The notes: generated by a model not told the origin, from the sequence alone. A DNA stretch of 15,750 bases from Lachnospiraceae bacterium UBA7109 (GCA_002492335.1 DKYD01000071.1:35255-51004), one strand, 5' to 3'. Shown: positions 1 through 8,133, numbered from the stretch's first letter. Numbers and translations are program-made.

Positions 1-33
1 AATCCTGTATGTTATATTTTACTATATTTGCTC

Positions 34-66
34 AAAAAAAGGAACCGCTTAAAAGCGATTCCTTTT
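34..66 (-). terminator. Intrinsic terminator of the sugar ABC transporter operon
   Basis: Read on the minus strand, an 8-bp stem (arms at 62-55 and 48-41, one G-U wobble) with a 6-nt loop is flanked by A and T runs that extend the pairing. It ends in a run of seven T (40-34). It begins about 30 nt after the stop codon of the last permease gene. Stem, loop and U-tract are all as expected for a Rho-independent terminator. The wobble is G-U only in the minus-strand transcript, which supports that orientation. Confidence 0.9.
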
Positions 67-96
67 ATCTTATATGCACTTCGCAAATTGATATTT

Positions 97-1146
97 TTAT
101 GATTTAGCCTTACGTGACTGAACCACACTCTGGATAACAAGGAAGAGACAAAGCATAACAGCTACTGTAATTCCTGTCCACCATGCCTGGTCAAGACCAA
201 GTGAGGATACAATCTGCTGAATTGTACTAAGTGAAAGTACTCCGAGGAATGTACCTGCAATGTTACCAACACCACCGGTAAGTAATGTACCACCAATGAT
301 TGAAGATGCAATTGCGTTCATTTCCAATCCGGATGCATGTGACGGTGATCCGGAACCAACATGTAAGAAATATACAAATCCTGCGAGACCTGCTAATACA
401 CTACAAATCATGTGCGCAATGAATTTTGTTCTCTTAACGTTGATACCAAGCATCAATGCACTCTGCTTATTTCCACCTACTGCATAGAAGTTACGTCCAA
501 GCTTCGTCCATCTGAGTACACAGAAAAGAACGATTACTACAAGAAGCGCAACAACTACACCGATTTCAATATATGCATCAATGTAATTTCCCAATCTGTT
601 CGTTGTTCCAAGTCCAGGAACCGTAATTCTTGTACCTTTCAAAGCAACGAACTGTTCATTCTGAACGTTAAACGGCTCTGTATGAACAATTGTTGTCATA
701 CCACGTGCAAAGAACATACCTGCAAGAGATACGATGAATGGCTGGATATCAAGATATGCAACCAAAAAGCCCTGTACAAGACCATATGCAGCACCAATTG
801 CAAGCGCAAGTAAAACTGCAACAAATACATTACCATTACTGTAATCAAGATATACTGCACAGCTCATACATACAAGAGCAATAACGCCACCGATGGAGAT
901 ATCAATACCACCGATAATCATAACCACACTCATACCACAGGAACCGATAATCAAAGCTGCCTGAGCGCCAAGAATGTTCAGGAATGTCTGTGGTGCGCGG
1001 AAACCACCGCCTAATGCTACTACTGCAAATATGTACATCAGCAGGAATACTACAACTGTAATCAGAAGCAGCATATTAGAATCTGTAAGGTCATTCAGAC
1101 TAAATTTTCTTTTTGGAGCTGTCGCTGCCTTTTTTGTACCTGACAT
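97..1146 (-). CDS. yjfF: Sugar ABC transporter permease, YjfF-type (CUT2 family)
   Basis: Inner-membrane subunit of a CUT2 (ribose/galactofuranose-type) ABC importer, forming the translocation channel with the other permease of this operon. About 349 residues, a normal length. A short cytoplasmic N-terminus is followed by eight or more hydrophobic segments. The family signature GGIDISIGG lies at about residues 79-87; AFIVSLAGMFF-like and IIGGTLLTGGVG motifs, typical of E. coli YjfF, follow further on. I place the start at ATG 1146 rather than the upstream in-frame ATG at 1194: an AAAGGAGGG ribosome binding site sits 8-10 nt ahead of 1146, and the longer form would overlap the preceding gene. 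The start lies 1 nt beyond the stop of the upstream permease gene, so translation is probably coupled. The sequence shows the family; the substrate is inferred. Confidence 0.92.
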   Translation of the reverse strand: MSGTKKAATAPKRKFSLNDLTDSNMLLLITVVVFLLMYIFAVVALGGGFRAPQTFLNILGAQAALIIGSCGMSVVMIIGGIDISIGGVIALVCMSCAVYLDYSNGNVFVAVLLALAIGAAYGLVQGFLVAYLDIQPFIVSLAGMFFARGMTTIVHTEPFNVQNEQFVALKGTRITVPGLGTTNRLGNYIDAYIEIGVVVALLVVIVLFCVLRWTKLGRNFYAVGGNKQSALMLGINVKRTKFIAHMICSVLAGLAGFVYFLHVGSGSPSHASGLEMNAIASSIIGGTLLTGGVGNIAGTFLGVLSLSTIQQIVSSLGLDQAWWTGITVAVMLCLFLVIQSVVQSRKAKS

Positions 1147-1147
1147 A

Positions 1148-2224
1148 TTATGCGCCCTCCTTTCCCTGCTTGCCTGACTTAAGCTTCTTGCCAAGTCCGG
1201 AAAGCTTATCTTTTACTGTCGGTGCACTGAGTACTACCAGTGCGATAACAACAACTGCCTTGTAAGCTGGAAGTGCAGCAGACGGCACGTTGAATTTGTA
1301 AAGTGTTGTTGTAAGGAACTGAATTACGTAAGCGCCAAGGATAGATGCTCCCATGTTGAACTTACCACCGCTCAGAGCGTTTCCGCCAAGAGCAACCGCA
1401 AGGATGGCATCCATTTCAATATCTTTCGCAATAACAGAATAGTTAATTGTAGAAAGACGGCTTACTTTAATAAATCCGGCAATTGCAACGCAAACACCAA
1501 GGATTACGTATGCAAGGATCTTAATCATCTCCGGATTCAGACCGTTCAGTCTTGCGGAGCTTTCATTGATACCTACAGACTGTGTATACAGTCTCAAAGC
1601 TGTAAATTTCATTACGAGTACAATAAGGATTACACATACAGCTGCAATAATACAAGTCGTCGGAATAGGAATTCCCGGAATAAATCCGCCTGCATATGCA
1701 AATGCCGGATCACTGATAACCGGAAGCTCATTGTTGTTAATCCATGCAGCGATGGAACGACCTGCCGTATACAGAATCAACGTCGCAACCATCGGCTGAA
1801 TCTTGAAATAAGCAACCAGAACACCATTGAACGCTCCGAAAAGCATTGCAACTATAACTGCTACTAAGAATCCTACGATAATCGGCGCCTGAAGTGTCTC
1901 CGGTCTTGTATTAGAACCGCAAAGCACTTTCAGAGTCACACTACCTGCAATCGCCATAGCGGCGCCGACACTGATATCCTGTCCGCCTGAAGCCGCTGTA
2001 ACAAGCGTCATACCAATTGCAAGGATTGCAAGCTCTGAACCATAGTCCAGAATTGTAATCAGATAACCGGAAAGAACCGGATCTCCTGTACTGTTTGTAC
2101 CTAATGTAATCTTAAAGAAAGCCGGGTCGGCAATCAAGTTAAAAAGCGCCAGTACTAAAAGTGCTGCAATTGGAATAAAAATCTGACGTCCAACCAGGTC
2201 CTTTAAAAAGTTATTTTTCTTCAT
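1148..2224 (-). CDS. ytfT: Sugar ABC transporter permease, YtfT-type (CUT2 family)
   Basis: First of two permease subunits of the CUT2 importer. It has 358 residues with a hydrophobic N-terminal segment (about 15-32) and roughly eight to ten membrane spans. The family motif appears as GGQDISVG (about residues 80-87), with Q where the common form has I or L. A following stretch, FNGVLVAYFKIQPMVATLIL, closely resembles YtfT of E. coli. The C-terminus is lysine/glycine rich and cytoplasmic. An excellent GGAGGTGA ribosome binding site lies inside the 3' end of the ATPase gene, whose stop is 2 nt upstream of this ATG, so the two are translationally linked. Having two distinct permease genes (YtfT and YjfF types), rather than one, separates this system from ribose importers such as RbsABC. 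Confidence 0.92.
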   Translation of the reverse strand: MKKNNFLKDLVGRQIFIPIAALLVLALFNLIADPAFFKITLGTNSTGDPVLSGYLITILDYGSELAILAIGMTLVTAASGGQDISVGAAMAIAGSVTLKVLCGSNTRPETLQAPIIVGFLVAVIVAMLFGAFNGVLVAYFKIQPMVATLILYTAGRSIAAWINNNELPVISDPAFAYAGGFIPGIPIPTTCIIAAVCVILIVLVMKFTALRLYTQSVGINESSARLNGLNPEMIKILAYVILGVCVAIAGFIKVSRLSTINYSVIAKDIEMDAILAVALGGNALSGGKFNMGASILGAYVIQFLTTTLYKFNVPSAALPAYKAVVVIALVVLSAPTVKDKLSGLGKKLKSGKQGKEGA

Positions 2225-2226
2225 AA

Positions 2227-3735
2227 TTAATTGTCACCTCCGGCAATCGTACCCATGATCTTGTTCTGAGTCAGGTCATCACCCGAAAGTTCACCTACAA
2301 CCTTGCGGTCACGCATAACGACCAGTCGTGAACATGTACGCAGCATTTCATCTGTTTCAGAAGAAATAAATGTAACACTCATACCTTCAGAAGCAAGCTT
2401 CAGTACTAATTTCTGTATATCTACTTTGGTACCAACATCAATACCACGTGTAGGCTCATCCAAAATCAGATATTGTGGTTTCGTAAACAGCCAACGTGCA
2501 ATAAGCACCTTCTGCTGGTTACCACCGGAAAGAGATTTAATCGGCGTCTCTGAGGAAGCTGTCTTAATAGAAAGAAGCTTAATATACTCAGCTGCCACCT
2601 TCTCAGCCTCTGCCTTGGAGAATGGTTTGAAGAATCCTCTAAGAACCTGCTGTGCAAGAATAATATTATCACGTACGGAAAGATCTCCTACGATACCGTC
2701 TCTCTTACGGTCTTCAGCCAGATATGCGATACCGTTCTTCATCGCATCACGAGCCTTGGAAATCTTAACAGATTTTCCATTTACCTTTACAGAGCCGCCT
2801 GTCACCCTATCCGCGCCAAAGATTGCACGTACACATTCGCTTCGTCCTGAGCCAAGCAGTCCGGTAAATCCATTTACTTCTCCCTTTCTGATATAGAAGT
2901 CAAACGGCTTAATGTGAGCATCACTTACAAGCCCTGTTGCCTCATATACCGGCGGGATGCTTTCATCAACTTCGTATGCAGCCTGTTCGCCCTTAATATC
3001 TGACATATCATCAAGCTCTTTACCAAGCATCGTTGATACAAGCTTAACTCTCGGGAGGTCTTTAATTTCATACTGGCCGACAAACTGACCATCACGTAAA
3101 ACAGTAATCTTATCACATACTTCGTATACCTGGTCAAGGAAGTGTGTAACGAATATGATACCTACTCCTTTGGCTCTCAGGTCACGCATAACCTTGAACA
3201 GCTTCTGAACCTCATTGTCATCCAGTGAGGAAGTCGGCTCGTCAAGGATCAGAACCTTACAGTCCATATCTACTGCACGGGCAATCGCGATCATCTGCTG
3301 GATTGCGATTGAGCAGCTTCCGAGCTGCTGAGTTGCCTTTGCAGGAATATCAAGTGACTTCAGGATCTTGTCTGTCTCTTTATTCATTTTTTTCCAGTTC
3401 ACGCCCATACCTTTAGTACGTCCAATGAACATGTTCTCTGCTACCGAAAGATTCGGGCAAAGTGTAATTTCCTGATACACAGTACTAATTCCATGATTCT
3501 GTGCATCCTGCGGTGAATGGATAGCTACTGACTGTCCCTCAAGGAAAATATCTCCTCCATCTTTTCCATAAACTCCGGTCAGAACTTTGATCAAGGTAGA
3601 TTTTCCAGCACCGTTCTCTCCCATCAGCGCGTGAATTTCGCCTTTTTCCAATGTAAACTGTACATTCTGCAAAGCACGCACTCCCGGGAAAGTTTTGTCA
3701 ATATTTCTCATTTCCAATAAAGCTCTATCTTTCAC
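2227..3735 (-). CDS. ytfR: Sugar ABC transporter ATP-binding protein, double-domain YtfR-type
   Basis: Cytoplasmic ATPase that powers the importer, about 502 residues, with two fused nucleotide-binding domains as in all CUT2 systems. Domain 1 has Walker A GENGAGKST (about 39-47), a CUT2-type signature around SIAIQQM (about 142-148), Walker B LILDEPTSSLD (about 162-172) and a switch histidine in FVTH. Domain 2 has the degenerate Walker A typical of the family, GLLGSGRSE (about 292-300), a full LSGGNQQK signature (about 402-409) and YLILDEPTRGIDVG. I choose the GTG at 3735: an AGGGGGTGA Shine-Dalgarno sequence lies 8 nt upstream with ideal spacing. A GTG four codons earlier (3747) overlaps that ribosome binding site, so it is unlikely. 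A 118-bp gap holding a strong hairpin separates this gene from the binding-protein gene. Confidence 0.93.
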   Translation of the reverse strand: MKDRALLEMRNIDKTFPGVRALQNVQFTLEKGEIHALMGENGAGKSTLIKVLTGVYGKDGGDIFLEGQSVAIHSPQDAQNHGISTVYQEITLCPNLSVAENMFIGRTKGMGVNWKKMNKETDKILKSLDIPAKATQQLGSCSIAIQQMIAIARAVDMDCKVLILDEPTSSLDDNEVQKLFKVMRDLRAKGVGIIFVTHFLDQVYEVCDKITVLRDGQFVGQYEIKDLPRVKLVSTMLGKELDDMSDIKGEQAAYEVDESIPPVYEATGLVSDAHIKPFDFYIRKGEVNGFTGLLGSGRSECVRAIFGADRVTGGSVKVNGKSVKISKARDAMKNGIAYLAEDRKRDGIVGDLSVRDNIILAQQVLRGFFKPFSKAEAEKVAAEYIKLLSIKTASSETPIKSLSGGNQQKVLIARWLFTKPQYLILDEPTRGIDVGTKVDIQKLVLKLASEGMSVTFISSETDEMLRTCSRLVVMRDRKVVGELSGDDLTQNKIMGTIAGGDN

Positions 3736-3769
3736 TAGTGTCTTCACCCCCTAAAGTATTCAAACGTGG

Positions 3770-3816
3770 AAAACGCGACGCAAGCGTACGATTTCTTTTA
3801 CGCTGCGCCGCGTTTT
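3770..3816 (-). other. Long hairpin between binding-protein and ATPase genes (mRNA stabiliser or attenuator)
   Basis: In the minus-strand transcript, arms at 3816-3799 and 3788-3770 pair over 18 positions: 17 Watson-Crick and one G-U, with a single bulged U and a 10-nt loop. The odd pair is an allowed G-U in this transcript but an A-C mismatch in the other strand, so it probably acts in this orientation. Only four U close the structure and they lie within the stem, so it is not a canonical terminator. Such hairpins after binding-protein genes commonly protect the upstream mRNA or reduce read-through, giving more binding protein than transporter; that role is inferred. Confidence 0.75.
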
Positions 3817-3853
3817 TAAACAACTACTAAAATTTTCGGCTATGAGCTATACC

Positions 3854-4867
3854 TTAGATTCCGTATGTATCAACGTCGTCCTGTGTAATCTCTTCAGCGT
3901 CAAATCCTTTTTCTTCCATGATGATTGTCTTTTCAGCGATTTCTTCACCATTTTCAAGTTTCTTGATGATTTCATCAATGTAAGAAGCCTGGAATGGGTT
4001 GCACTGTCCATCATAGTTCCAGTTCTTGTTAAGAAGTTCTTCAAGAGCCCACTTATTGCAGTCAAATCCCATAACTACAACTTCTTTGCCAACACCGTGA
4101 GTGATGTTTGCTTTGTCAAGAGCTGCTACAGCACCTTTAGCCATATCGTCGTTCTCAGCGTAGATTACATTGAATTTTGTTCCTTTGTCAATCTCAGACT
4201 GAACGATCTGCTGAGCTTTCTCTGCATTCCACTCAGCTGTCTGCTGTGTAATGATGTTCCATCCCTCAGCGTCAGCCATGTCGTTAAGACCTTTTGTACG
4301 TCCCTGCTGAGCTGCAGATCCCATAACACCCTGAATGTGGATGATGTTGTACTCGCCGAGTGCCTGATCCTTTAACCATGTAGCTGCTGTTTCACCTTCT
4401 TTGTCCATGTCAGAAACGATGGATGCTGCATAAAGGTCTTCGCTAGCGTCGATTGTACGGTCAAATAAGATAACCTGGATACCTGCTGCCTGAGCATCCT
4501 GAAGTACAGAATCCCATCCAGCTGTATCTGCTGCGGAAAGAAGAAGATAGTCAACACCGTCAGTTACGAACTTCTGAGCTGCTGCAATCTGCTCGTCATT
4601 CTTCAGGCTATAAGCGAAAGATGCTTCATAACCGTTCTCTTCTGTGAAGAATTCCTTCAGATCCTTGTCATTAGCTGTACGATAACCGGACTCGTTCGGG
4701 TCGTTGTTGATGATACCTACTTTAATCAGTTCATCACCTTTCTCCTCTGCTGCTGCCGGCTCATCTGCCTTCGGCTCATCTGCCTTCTTGTCTCCGTTGC
4801 CACATCCAACGAGCATAACTGCTACCATGGAAGCGCAAAGCAAAGCACTTAAAAGTTTTCTTTTCAT
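3854..4867 (-). CDS. ytfQ: Sugar ABC transporter substrate-binding lipoprotein, YtfQ-type
   Basis: Extracellular sugar receptor of the importer, 337 residues. It carries a lipoprotein signal peptide with positive start MKRK, a hydrophobic core and lipobox LVGC (Cys22). A charged linker follows (about 23-46), containing a KADEP direct repeat, then a periplasmic-binding-protein type I fold (Peripla_BP_4). Motifs shared with E. coli YtfQ are ESGYR (59-63; ESGWR in YtfQ), AGWDSVL (116-122), DRTID (136-140; DRSID), GVMGS (180-184) and NDDM (239-242). These sit in the sugar-binding cleft or hinge of the family and favour a furanose ligand: galactofuranose in E. coli, fructose in the homologous Bifidobacterium FruE. 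ATG 4867 has a GGGAGGA ribosome binding site 9 nt upstream. It is the first gene of the transporter operon, with its own regulatory region. Confidence 0.92.
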   Translation of the reverse strand: MKRKLLSALLCASMVAVMLVGCGNGDKKADEPKADEPAAAEEKGDELIKVGIINNDPNESGYRTANDKDLKEFFTEENGYEASFAYSLKNDEQIAAAQKFVTDGVDYLLLSAADTAGWDSVLQDAQAAGIQVILFDRTIDASEDLYAASIVSDMDKEGETAATWLKDQALGEYNIIHIQGVMGSAAQQGRTKGLNDMADAEGWNIITQQTAEWNAEKAQQIVQSEIDKGTKFNVIYAENDDMAKGAVAALDKANITHGVGKEVVVMGFDCNKWALEELLNKNWNYDGQCNPFQASYIDEIIKKLENGEEIAEKTIIMEEKGFDAEEITQDDVDTYGI

Positions 4868-4919
4868 GGTATAAATCCTCCCTATGTATTTTTTTTGCCA
4901 TTTTTATGGCTATGTAGAT

Positions 4920-4948
4920 ATCATACAAGAATTTATCTAAAAAGAAAA
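4920..4948 (-). promoter_or_regulatory. Probable promoter of the transporter operon (weak -35)
   Basis: On the minus strand, a TATGAT -10 box (4925-4920) is preceded, with a 17-nt spacer, by a poor -35 (TTTTCT, 4948-4943). The start point would be near 4913, giving a 5' leader of about 45 nt before ATG 4867. A weak -35 under upstream repeats fits a promoter that depends on an activator. The assignment rests on consensus matching only. Confidence 0.5.
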
Positions 4949-4967
4949 CCGAAATTTTTCATGAATA

Positions 4968-4982
4968 AGTACATTTTTTTAC
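4968..4982 (-). repeat. A-tract element, copy C (candidate response-regulator site)
   Basis: The minus strand reads GTAAAAAAATGTACT, matching copies A and B at 13 of 15 positions. It is the promoter-proximal copy, about 20 bp upstream of the putative -35 box, where a bound activator could touch RNA polymerase. Its distance to copy B is 52 bp. Confidence 0.6.
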
Positions 4983-5019
4983 TAGTATTTTAATAAATTA
5001 TGAACAAAATTCCTTGTCA

Positions 5020-5034
5020 AGTTTATTTTTTTAC
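5020..5034 (-). repeat. A-tract element, copy B (candidate response-regulator site)
   Basis: The minus strand reads GTAAAAAAATAAACT, identical over 15 bp to copy A. The two are in direct orientation with exactly 21 bp start to start, two helical turns, as is typical of paired AraC-family half-sites. The element lies just after the sensor-kinase stop codon. Confidence 0.65.
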
Positions 5035-5040
5035 GAATTT

Positions 5041-5055
5041 AGTTTATTTTTTTAC
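5041..5055 (-). repeat. A-tract element, copy A, overlapping the kinase stop codon
   Basis: Identical over 15 bp to copy B and 21 bp upstream of it. It overlaps the last codons and stop (5046-5044) of the sensor-kinase gene, where AAAAAA encodes the terminal KK. Coding constraint alone would not explain an exact copy placed in the noncoding region at two-turn spacing. Confidence 0.6.
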
Positions 5056-6489
5056 TGCCGGAATGGTAATGCGCACCTCTGTCCACTCATTATATACACT
5101 ATTCAATTCAATTCCATATTCCGCTCCGTAATTCAGTCTTATCCTCTGTTCTACACTGAAGAGGCCAAAACCAGACGGACTATTATAATCCTCTGCCTCC
5201 CCGCGGATAATCTTCCTTACATCCTTCAGCCGCTCCGGCGTCATGCCCGCCCCATCATCTCTGACACACAGAATCAGGGAATTACCCAGCTTTTCTCCCG
5301 TTACAAAAATATGCCCGAGCCTTCTCTTATTTTTAATTCCGTGATACAGTGCATTTTCTACTACCGGCTGAAGCGTCATCTTCAAAATCTGATATTCATA
5401 CAATTCTTCCGGAATCCGGATCTCATATTCCAGGATATCCTGATAACGGAACTTCTGAATCTGCAGATAGCTCTGAATGTGTGTCTGTTCATCATACAAA
5501 GAGACATAATCCTTCCCTTTGCCAAGTGTGGTACGAAAGAAATCAGAAAGCGCAGACACCATATGCACAACCTGTTCCTTTTCTCCGGATTCTGCAAGCC
5601 AGATAATCGCGTCCAGTGTATTATACAGGAAATGCGGATTAATCTGCGCCTGCAGAAGCTTTAGCTCCATTGCTTTCAGATTCAGCTGTTCGATCCGGAT
5701 TCCTTCTACCAGCGCTCCAATCTGCTCGACCATCCGGTTAAAGCTGCTGCTGAGCATCGCAAGTTCATCATCGCTTTCTTCCTGTACGCGTACTTCAAAA
5801 TTTCCTTTTGCGGCCGCCTGCGTTACCTCACAGAGCTTCCGGATCGGCTCTGTAATCCCTGTCACGATCCGGTGTCCCAGCCCGGACGCCACTGCAAGAA
5901 TGATAATCAGCAGAATGCTTGTCACCTGTATTGCCCTGCTGATATCCGCACGGATATCTTCACGCAGTGCAGACAGGTTCGTCGCTTCATAATAAATGTA
6001 TTTTTGTATCTGTTCCTGTATCAGCTCTGTCAAAATACGAATATTCACGTCCAGACGCTCCATGTTTTTATCATAAGAACCTGTAATGCGGGCATCCTTT
6101 TCAATCTCCTCCACACGGTTTTCAAGTGTAGTAAGACTTTTTAAAATTCTCTCGAGCTGCCGCCGGGGATAATCTGCTTCCGCAGTTCTATGCAGTTCAC
6201 CAAAGACTGTTCTCGCCTCGTCTATCATCACCTGCGGCTGTTCTATATCAACCAACTCCTCGGCGCGTTCTGAATTAACCACAATAATGTACATAATATA
6301 ATCCATATCTTCTTTAAAATCCAGATTATACGTATTCGCTTTCGCAATATTATCTACAACCGCATCATATCTCCGGGAGAAATGATCCAGGGTAGTCAAA
6401 AGATACAGTATCATGACCACGAAGGGTACAAGGCACAAAACAAGCAGTGTATACAGGCGTTTTTTAAGTGAAGAACCTTTTTTCAACAT
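5044..6489 (-). CDS. Two-component sensor histidine kinase, YesM/LytS type
   Basis: Membrane sensor of 481 residues. TM1 is at about 11-32, followed by an extracytoplasmic helical domain (about 33-185), TM2 (about 188-207), a HAMP linker (about 208-262), His_kinase (PF06580) and a HATPase_c domain. The phospho-acceptor histidine is H286 in QINPHFLYNTLD. The N box is LQPVVENALYHG (about 373-384), with G boxes DDGAGM (411-416) and SGFGLFS (439-445). The extracellular part contains heptad-like helices and no recognisable sugar-binding fold, so the signal may be direct or may arrive through a binding protein. It starts 12 nt after the response-regulator stop, with AGAGGA upstream of ATG 6489. This family usually works with AraC-type response regulators that control carbohydrate transporters, as the context suggests here. 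Confidence 0.93.
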   Translation of the reverse strand: MLKKGSSLKKRLYTLLVLCLVPFVVMILYLLTTLDHFSRRYDAVVDNIAKANTYNLDFKEDMDYIMYIIVVNSERAEELVDIEQPQVMIDEARTVFGELHRTAEADYPRRQLERILKSLTTLENRVEEIEKDARITGSYDKNMERLDVNIRILTELIQEQIQKYIYYEATNLSALREDIRADISRAIQVTSILLIIILAVASGLGHRIVTGITEPIRKLCEVTQAAAKGNFEVRVQEESDDELAMLSSSFNRMVEQIGALVEGIRIEQLNLKAMELKLLQAQINPHFLYNTLDAIIWLAESGEKEQVVHMVSALSDFFRTTLGKGKDYVSLYDEQTHIQSYLQIQKFRYQDILEYEIRIPEELYEYQILKMTLQPVVENALYHGIKNKRRLGHIFVTGEKLGNSLILCVRDDGAGMTPERLKDVRKIIRGEAEDYNSPSGFGLFSVEQRIRLNYGAEYGIELNSVYNEWTEVRITIPAVKK

Positions 6490-6501
6490 ATCCTTTTTCC
6501 T

Positions 6502-8124
6502 CTACACCCCGGCACGAAACTCTCTCGGAGTACATTTCTGCGTCTTTTTAAATAAATAACTGAAATAATGTGCATCCTTGTATCCTACCGCATATGCAAT
6601 TTCAGCCGTCTTCATTGTCGAGCTTCTCAGAAGCTCTTTCGCTTTTTCCATCCGCACATTTGTCAGATATTCAACAAAAGACTTACCCATCTCCCTGCTG
6701 AAAATCGTGCTGAAATGATTGGGGCTTAAGTTCACGCTGGCCGCTACTGTATTCAGTGATATCTCATCATTATCATAATTCTGTTCAATATAATTAGTGG
6801 CATTTTTCAGAAGAGAGCTGTACTTTCGTTTGGATACCGCATCTCTTAAATCAATCGTCGTTCCGATTACATTTTTCAGATAATCCTTTGTCTGCTCTAC
6901 AGTAGGGAACACACTCTCCATATCCTTAAAATCCCCGCAGCGTTTAACCAGCTCATCAGAATTATAATCCAGTGACTCCAGGACAGACGCCGCCGTCAGA
7001 TAAATGTCCATCGTCACATACTGGCGGAATAGAAGCGACTGTATGTTTTTCTGCCCAAAGCTTTCAAAATATTCGTCGATAAAGTGTATTACTTCCCCTT
7101 TCAGTCCCGTCTTCAGGAAATTCTCAGTAATCTTCCTGTCAAGCTTGTCAATCTGGATCGCCTTTACATTCAGCTCCGAATCTTCTTCAATTATTTTCTC
7201 ACTCTCTTCACTGCCAATAATCTGATTCCACTCCTTCAGATAGCGGTACGCAAATACACGCTCTGCTTCTTCTACTGATATTTTCAGCTCGCTGAGCCTT
7301 AACACTGCGATTCCCACTGCTCCGAAATACTCCAGTTCCCTGGGGCTTTCATGAATAATACTCCGGATACTGTCCCGGCATTTTTTTATTTCCTCTTCCA
7401 TATGCACTGCATCTTCTGCAAGGAACAGCACCGCCCAGCCTTCTGCACCCCGTCGGAAATAATAGACGTCTTTCTGTTGTCCCAGCATTTCCTCTACACG
7501 CGCAGACACCTCCGTAAGCTTCTGTTTCTCCTGTTCGTCCGTATGCTCTCCCGATTCTGAAATCTTAAGCAGCATTGTATTATACATTCTGGCGCTCAAA
7601 TCTATATCCAACCGCTTGCCCTGCTCCAGGATCTCCGTAACAGACAGGTTCTGGGTCAGAATCCGGGTCAAAAATTCATCCTTTTCATATTCTCTGTTCT
7701 CGCGCATATCTTCTTCATATTTTTTCAGAAGCTCTTTTTCTTCTCTTTCCCGCATAATTGACACAGTTACTTCTTTTAACACTTCCAGAAGCTTTGTGGA
7801 AGAAATGGGCTTTAACAAATATTCTGCCACCTGGAGCCGGATCGCTTCCTTTGCATACTCAAATTCGTCGTATCCGCTTAAGATCAGAATTTTAATATCA
7901 GGAATTTCCTGCTTTACCAGTCTGCTCAATTCCAGTCCATCCATAAAAGGCATCTTAATATCTGTAATCAGAATATCCGGCCTTGTTTTTAAGATCATCG
8001 GATACGCAAGCTCCCCATCGCCGGCCTCCCCGGCAAATTCATATCCTTCCTTTTCCCATTCAATACTATTTTTAATTCCGTTCCGGATTACAATTTCATC
8101 CTCTACCAAAAATACTTTAATCAT
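6502..8124 (-). CDS. Two-component response regulator with AraC-type DNA-binding domain, YesN type
   Basis: Cytoplasmic transcription regulator of 540 residues. The receiver domain (about 1-120) has acidic pocket E8/D9, phospho-acceptor D55 in ILITDIKMP, S83 in LILSGY and K105 in LLKPI. A long central region follows (about 130-430) with coiled-coil character and no family I recognise. The C-terminus carries two AraC helix-turn-helix motifs (about 440-540), ending in the AraC signature IAYAVGYKDAHYFSYLFKK...TPREFR. It is predicted to be phosphorylated by the kinase encoded 12 nt downstream and to act on the A-tract repeats ahead of the transporter genes. ATG 8124 is 9 nt beyond the tex stop. 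The ribosome binding site is weak (AAAGAA close to the ATG; a better AAAGG is about 16 nt away), so translation may depend on coupling to tex. Confidence 0.93.
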   Translation of the reverse strand: MIKVFLVEDEIVIRNGIKNSIEWEKEGYEFAGEAGDGELAYPMILKTRPDILITDIKMPFMDGLELSRLVKQEIPDIKILILSGYDEFEYAKEAIRLQVAEYLLKPISSTKLLEVLKEVTVSIMREREEKELLKKYEEDMRENREYEKDEFLTRILTQNLSVTEILEQGKRLDIDLSARMYNTMLLKISESGEHTDEQEKQKLTEVSARVEEMLGQQKDVYYFRRGAEGWAVLFLAEDAVHMEEEIKKCRDSIRSIIHESPRELEYFGAVGIAVLRLSELKISVEEAERVFAYRYLKEWNQIIGSEESEKIIEEDSELNVKAIQIDKLDRKITENFLKTGLKGEVIHFIDEYFESFGQKNIQSLLFRQYVTMDIYLTAASVLESLDYNSDELVKRCGDFKDMESVFPTVEQTKDYLKNVIGTTIDLRDAVSKRKYSSLLKNATNYIEQNYDNDEISLNTVAASVNLSPNHFSTIFSREMGKSFVEYLTNVRMEKAKELLRSSTMKTAEIAYAVGYKDAHYFSYLFKKTQKCTPREFRAGV

Positions 8125-8133
8125 ATTCTTTAT

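Noticed and set aside
3842..4375. A 177-codon plus-strand frame opposite the binding-protein gene.
   Set aside because: It is antisense to a clear lipoprotein gene, lacks a ribosome binding site and has a composition typical of a shadow frame.
5015..5020. A perfect TTGACA on the minus strand upstream of the binding-protein gene, possibly a second promoter.
   Set aside because: At a 17-nt spacing the -10 would be TTTATT. The better TATTAA needs a 19-nt spacer, and the start would lie about 115 nt upstream of the gene. It also overlaps repeat copy B by one base. A secondary promoter is possible but I could not support it.
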